A DNA stretch of 7,504 nt from assembly GCA_002325605.1 (NCBI GenBank), contig DCSM01000010.1, forward strand, positions 1 to 7,504. The letters are read 5' to 3'. Below, piece by piece: positions 5,632 to 7,504 of the stretch. The notes below the pieces were generated by a model. It saw only the letters and a program-made list of their open reading frames with translations. It made no database searches and had not been told where the DNA came from. A program made the translations under genes and the position numbers. Each line of letters opens with the position of its first letter. Positions within the stretch are counted from its first letter, which is position 1. This stretch comes from Chloroflexaceae bacterium UBA1466. Its GTDB lineage: Bacteria > Chloroflexota > Chloroflexia > Chloroflexales > Chloroflexaceae.

Positions 5632-6072
5632 ATGAAGACATATTCACAAAAAGCCGCTGAAGTGCAACGCGATTGGCTTGTTGTTGATGCCGCCGGCCAA
5701 GTCGTGGGGCGTTTAGCGACGCAGATCGCAATTTTGTTACGGGGCAAACACAAACCGACTTTTACCCCATCCCTTGATGGGGGCGACTTTGTTGTAGTGG
5801 TCAATGCAGCCAAGATTCGGATCACGGGGCGCAAGGCCGAGCAAAAAGTCTATTATCGGCATACGGGTTATCCCGGTGGTTTGCGCGAAACGCCGTATAA
5901 AACTATGTTGGCCAAAAACCCGCATCGAATTATTCGTTTTGCTGTGCGCGGCATGTTGCCCAAAAACAAATTGGGCCACCAATTGTTGGCAAAATTACGC
6001 ATTTATAACGGCCCCGCTCACCCGCATGCGGCCCAACAACCGCAAGTCTACGTTCCCCGGCCAAATGGCTAA
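5632..6072 (+). CDS. rplM: Ribosomal protein uL13
   Basis: L13 is an early assembly protein of the large ribosomal subunit. The 146-residue product begins MKTYSQKAAEVQRDWLVVDA, then GQVVGRLATQIAILLRGKHK (22-41), GDFVVVVNAAKIRITGRK (51-68) and YYRHTGYPGGL (74-84). The signature region RGMLPKNKLGHQLLAKLRIY (106-125) is followed by NGPAHPHAAQQP. Length fits the family. GAGGAAAG (5621-5628) lies just before the ATG, and the gene starts 23 nt after truA, so the two are likely co-transcribed. L13 and S9 are an almost universal pair, but here 134 nt with two inverted repeats separate them. Confidence 0.98.
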   Translation: MKTYSQKAAEVQRDWLVVDAAGQVVGRLATQIAILLRGKHKPTFTPSLDGGDFVVVVNAAKIRITGRKAEQKVYYRHTGYPGGLRETPYKTMLAKNPHRIIRFAVRGMLPKNKLGHQLLAKLRIYNGPAHPHAAQQPQVYVPRPNG

Positions 6073-6099
6073 AGCTTGTGGGCTGATCTGAATCGAAGC

Positions 6100-6184
6100 T
6101 GGGGTATGTAGCCCCAAATCTAACGATCTATACTTTTCTATAGCTATGCTAGTATGCTCCACAAAGTGCAAAGCTGGAGCATAC
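6100..6184 (+). promoter_or_regulatory. Stem-loops in the rplM-rpsI spacer
   Basis: A perfect 10-bp inverted repeat, GTATGCTCCA (6152-6161) with TGGAGCATAC (6175-6184), encloses a 13-nt loop and ends 22 bases before the rpsI start codon. A smaller hairpin, TGGGG (6100-6104) with CCCCA (6112-6116), lies upstream. Neither has a following T tract. Sited right before the S9 start, the larger one could affect ribosome access or mRNA decay, or bind a regulator. That is inference; the pairing itself is exact. Confidence 0.5.
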
Positions 6185-6206
6185 GGGATGGATTGAGAAG
6201 CCATTG

Positions 6207-6605
6207 ATGACTGAGAAACACTATTATCAAGGCACAGGGCGGCGAAAATGCTCCGTCGCCAGGGTGCGCCTCTTTCCAGGGAGTGGCGAGATTATAGTCA
6301 ACGGGAAATCGCCCGAAGATTACTTCGGCAATCGCCAATCCTTGCATACTCAAATCCGCGAACCTCTCCAATTGACGGACAATCTCACCAATTTCAAGGT
6401 CATGGTGAAAGTCTGTGGCGGTGGGGTTGTTGGGCAAGCTGGAGCGGTTTGCCACGGTGTGGCGCGAGCGCTGCTCGATGCAAACGCCGAACTACGCATT
6501 GTCCTCAAAAGGGCCGGGCTGCTCACCCGCGATGCACGGGTGAAAGAACGGAAAAAAGTTGGTCTCAAGCGGGCCCGTAAACGACCTCAATACACCAAGC
6601 GTTAA
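6207..6605 (+). CDS. rpsI: Ribosomal protein uS9
   Basis: S9 is in the head of the 30S subunit, and its C-terminal tail reaches the P-site tRNA. From ATG 6207 the product has 132 residues: YYQGTGRRKCSVARVRLFPG (6-25), NGKSPEDYF (32-40), the signature GGGVVGQAGAVCHGVARAL (71-89) and the basic end LKRARKRPQYTKR, which is the tRNA-contacting tail. An in-frame TTG three bases upstream (6204) could also start translation. ATG is preferred because GAGAAG (6195-6200) then has a six-base gap. The gene is the last of the ribosomal cluster, and a strong intrinsic terminator follows 30 bases after its stop. Confidence 0.98.
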   Translation: MTEKHYYQGTGRRKCSVARVRLFPGSGEIIVNGKSPEDYFGNRQSLHTQIREPLQLTDNLTNFKVMVKVCGGGVVGQAGAVCHGVARALLDANAELRIVLKRAGLLTRDARVKERKKVGLKRARKRPQYTKR

Positions 6606-6635
6606 TCGGCCCACGTCGTTAAAAGGAACAATAAG

Positions 6636-6675
6636 AAGGGGTGTTTCAGCAACGAACACCCCTTTGGCATTTTTT
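6636..6675 (+). terminator. Intrinsic terminator after rpsI
   Basis: AAGGGGTGTT (6636-6645) pairs perfectly with AACACCCCTT (6655-6664) around a 9-nt loop, and a run of six T (6670-6675) follows five bases after the stem. This ends the ribosomal-protein transcript. The strong GC core and the T run make it one of the two clearest terminators in the window. Confidence 0.85.
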
Positions 6676-6690
6676 ATCTTCTCTTTTTGC

Positions 6691-6919
6691 AAGAGGCTTG
6701 GAATCAACGGCTTTAGCCGTGGCCCGACCAAAAGAGGCCTAAGCGACTAGGCGGAATCCCCCAGCTTCAGCTGGTTAGTCACGGCTAAAGCCGTGATGAA
6801 ACCTCTTTTACAAGCAAGATGCCCCTGGTGAGTCACGGCTAAAGCCGTGGCCTCCGCTCTTGAAACCTCTTTTGCCAAAGGCTTGGAATCAAAGCCTCCA
6901 GCCCGCTGGCAAAAGCCAG
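6691..6919. repeat. Cluster of REP-like short palindromes
   Basis: This holds most of the 391-bp gap between rpsI and rsmD. No convincing gene is present on either strand. Units seen: ACGGCTTTAGCCGT (6707-6720); CCAGCTTCAGCTGG (6761-6774); CACGGCTAAAGCCGTG twice (6780-6795, 6834-6849); CCAGCCCGCTGG (6898-6909), which overlaps CTGGCAAAAGCCAG (6906-6919). The first ACGGCT unit is in the opposite orientation to the other two. Flanking words repeat too: TGAAACCTCTTTT at 6797-6809 and 6861-6873, its inverse AAAAGAGG at 6730-6737, and GGCTTGGAATCAA at 6695-6707 and 6880-6892. The layout resembles repetitive extragenic palindromes, which are often dispersed in genomes and mobilised in trans by RAYT-type transposases. 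No transposase lies in the window. Confidence 0.75.
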
Positions 6920-6922
6920 GGT

Positions 6923-6951
6923 TTGATGAGAAGTGATAAGCGTGCTACAAT
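6923..6951 (+). promoter_or_regulatory. Sigma-70-type promoter for rsmD
   Basis: TTGATG (6923-6928) and TACAAT (6946-6951) are spaced by exactly 17 bases, and the -10 is preceded by TG one base away (TGC at 6943-6945), an extended -10. The expected start is near 6958, leaving a leader of about 40 nt before rsmD. The position, just after a terminator and before a new gene, fits. The -35 overlaps the right arm of the outer inverted repeat ATCAAA (6888-6893)/TTTGAT (6922-6927). Confidence 0.65.
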
Positions 6952-6996
6952 ACTTGCCATCGCTGGGTCTAGGGAAAGATTAAGCTGAATTTTGCT

Positions 6997-7504
6997 ATGC
7001 GTGTTATCACTGGGAAAGCAAAAGGGCATCGGCTCAAAGCGCCGAAAGGCTTAGGGACGCGCCCGATGCTGGATCGGGTTAAGGAATCGCTTTTCGCGGT
7101 TCTGGAAGGCTATGGCCCGCTTCGGGGGCCGGTGCTTGATCTCTACGCGGGCACGGGCTCTTTGGGCATTGAATGCCTTTCCCGTGGAGCCAGCACCGCC
7201 GATTTTGTGGAGCAGCGGCCTCACGTGTGCCAGATCATTGAGGAAAATCTTCAGCATACTAAGTTTAAGCTCCAGGGCCATGTGCATTGCACTCGTGTTG
7301 AACGCTATTTGCGGGCTACCCGCGGCCAGAAAACCTATGCTATAATCATTCTGGACCCGCCCTACGCCGACCCCCAGATCATTCCAACGATCCAAACCGT
7401 TTTCAAGCTAGGGTTGGGAATGCCCCAGAGCCTCCTCGTTGTAGGGCATTCACCACGGGTTTTACTTTTTGAAGCCTACGCAAATTGGCAACGCTTACAA
7501 TTTC
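6997..7504 (+). CDS. rsmD: 16S rRNA guanine(966)-N2 methyltransferase RsmD (5' part)
   Basis: The frame opens at ATG 6997 and runs without a stop to the window edge, giving 169 codons; about the last tenth of a normal RsmD is cut off. RsmD uses S-adenosylmethionine to methylate G966 of 16S rRNA, late in 30S assembly. The start MRVITGKAKGHRLKAPKG and TRPMLDRVKESLFAVL (21-36) are typical. The SAM-binding motif LDLYAGTGSLGIECLSRGA (47-65) and the catalytic DPPY (120-123) are both present. There is no strong ribosome site close to the ATG; a purine stretch AGGGAAAG (6971-6978) is 18 bases away. The gene follows a terminator and has its own promoter, so it is a separate unit from the ribosomal operon. 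Confidence 0.93.
   Translation, partial: MRVITGKAKGHRLKAPKGLGTRPMLDRVKESLFAVLEGYGPLRGPVLDLYAGTGSLGIECLSRGASTADFVEQRPHVCQIIEENLQHTKFKLQGHVHCTRVERYLRATRGQKTYAIIILDPPYADPQIIPTIQTVFKLGLGMPQSLLVVGHSPRVLLFEAYANWQRLQF

Noticed and set aside
6129..6150. -10-like words TATACT and TATGCT before rpsI
   Set aside because: No -35-like hexamer lies at a suitable distance upstream.
6492..6750. Open frames on both strands across the end of rpsI and the repeat region
   Set aside because: They run through the terminator and palindromes, and their peptides are low-information translations of repeats and rpsI antisense.
6691..6919. CRISPR array
   Set aside because: Repeat units are short, spaced unevenly, present in both orientations and belong to two palindrome families. 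There is no regular repeat-spacer pattern.
1..7504. tRNA or rRNA genes
   Set aside because: I found no cloverleaf-like arrangement or conserved rRNA segment in any spacer.

Overview
The window looks like bacterial chromosome from the phylum Chloroflexota, probably class Chloroflexia. This rests on my recall of how the TruA, RpoA and SecY-tail sequences read, not on a search. It is the downstream half of the spc/alpha ribosomal-protein cluster, and all genes lie on the + strand. Order: 3' end of secY (1-167), adk (379-1035), infA (1167-1388), rpmJ (1481-1597, a 38-residue gene), rpsM (1621-2001), rpsK (2114-2521), rpsD (2605-3225), rpoA (3399-4346), rplQ (4469-4819), truA (4823-5608), rplM (5632-6072), rpsI (6207-6605), a non-coding repeat-rich gap (6606-6996), and the 5' part of rsmD (6997 to the window end).

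The genes form one gene-expression module: protein export (SecY), nucleotide homeostasis (Adk), translation initiation (IF-1), ribosomal proteins L36, S13, S11, S4, L17, L13 and S9, RNA polymerase alpha, tRNA pseudouridylation (TruA) and, past a terminator, 16S rRNA methylation (RsmD). Coding content is ordinary. No gene is broken except where the window edges cut secY and rsmD. A map (methionine aminopeptidase) gene, often found between adk and infA, is absent.

The less ordinary part is between the genes. Several spacers are long for such a cluster, and many of the long ones hold strong inverted repeats: two stem-loops after secY; a perfect 17-bp inverted repeat between adk and infA; a clear intrinsic terminator between rpsD and rpoA; an A/T-flanked terminator-like hairpin between rpoA and rplQ; and a perfect 10-bp inverted repeat before rpsI. 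The hairpins on both sides of rpoA suggest that alpha is separated, fully or partly, from the ribosomal protein transcripts.

The 391-bp gap between rpsI and rsmD starts with a strong terminator. It then holds a cluster of short REP-like palindromes (core CACGGCTAAAGCCGTG and CCAGC-type units) with conserved flanking words, and ends in a good sigma-70-type promoter for rsmD. I see no new protein system here. The palindrome cluster and the hairpin-broken operon are the points worth a second look.
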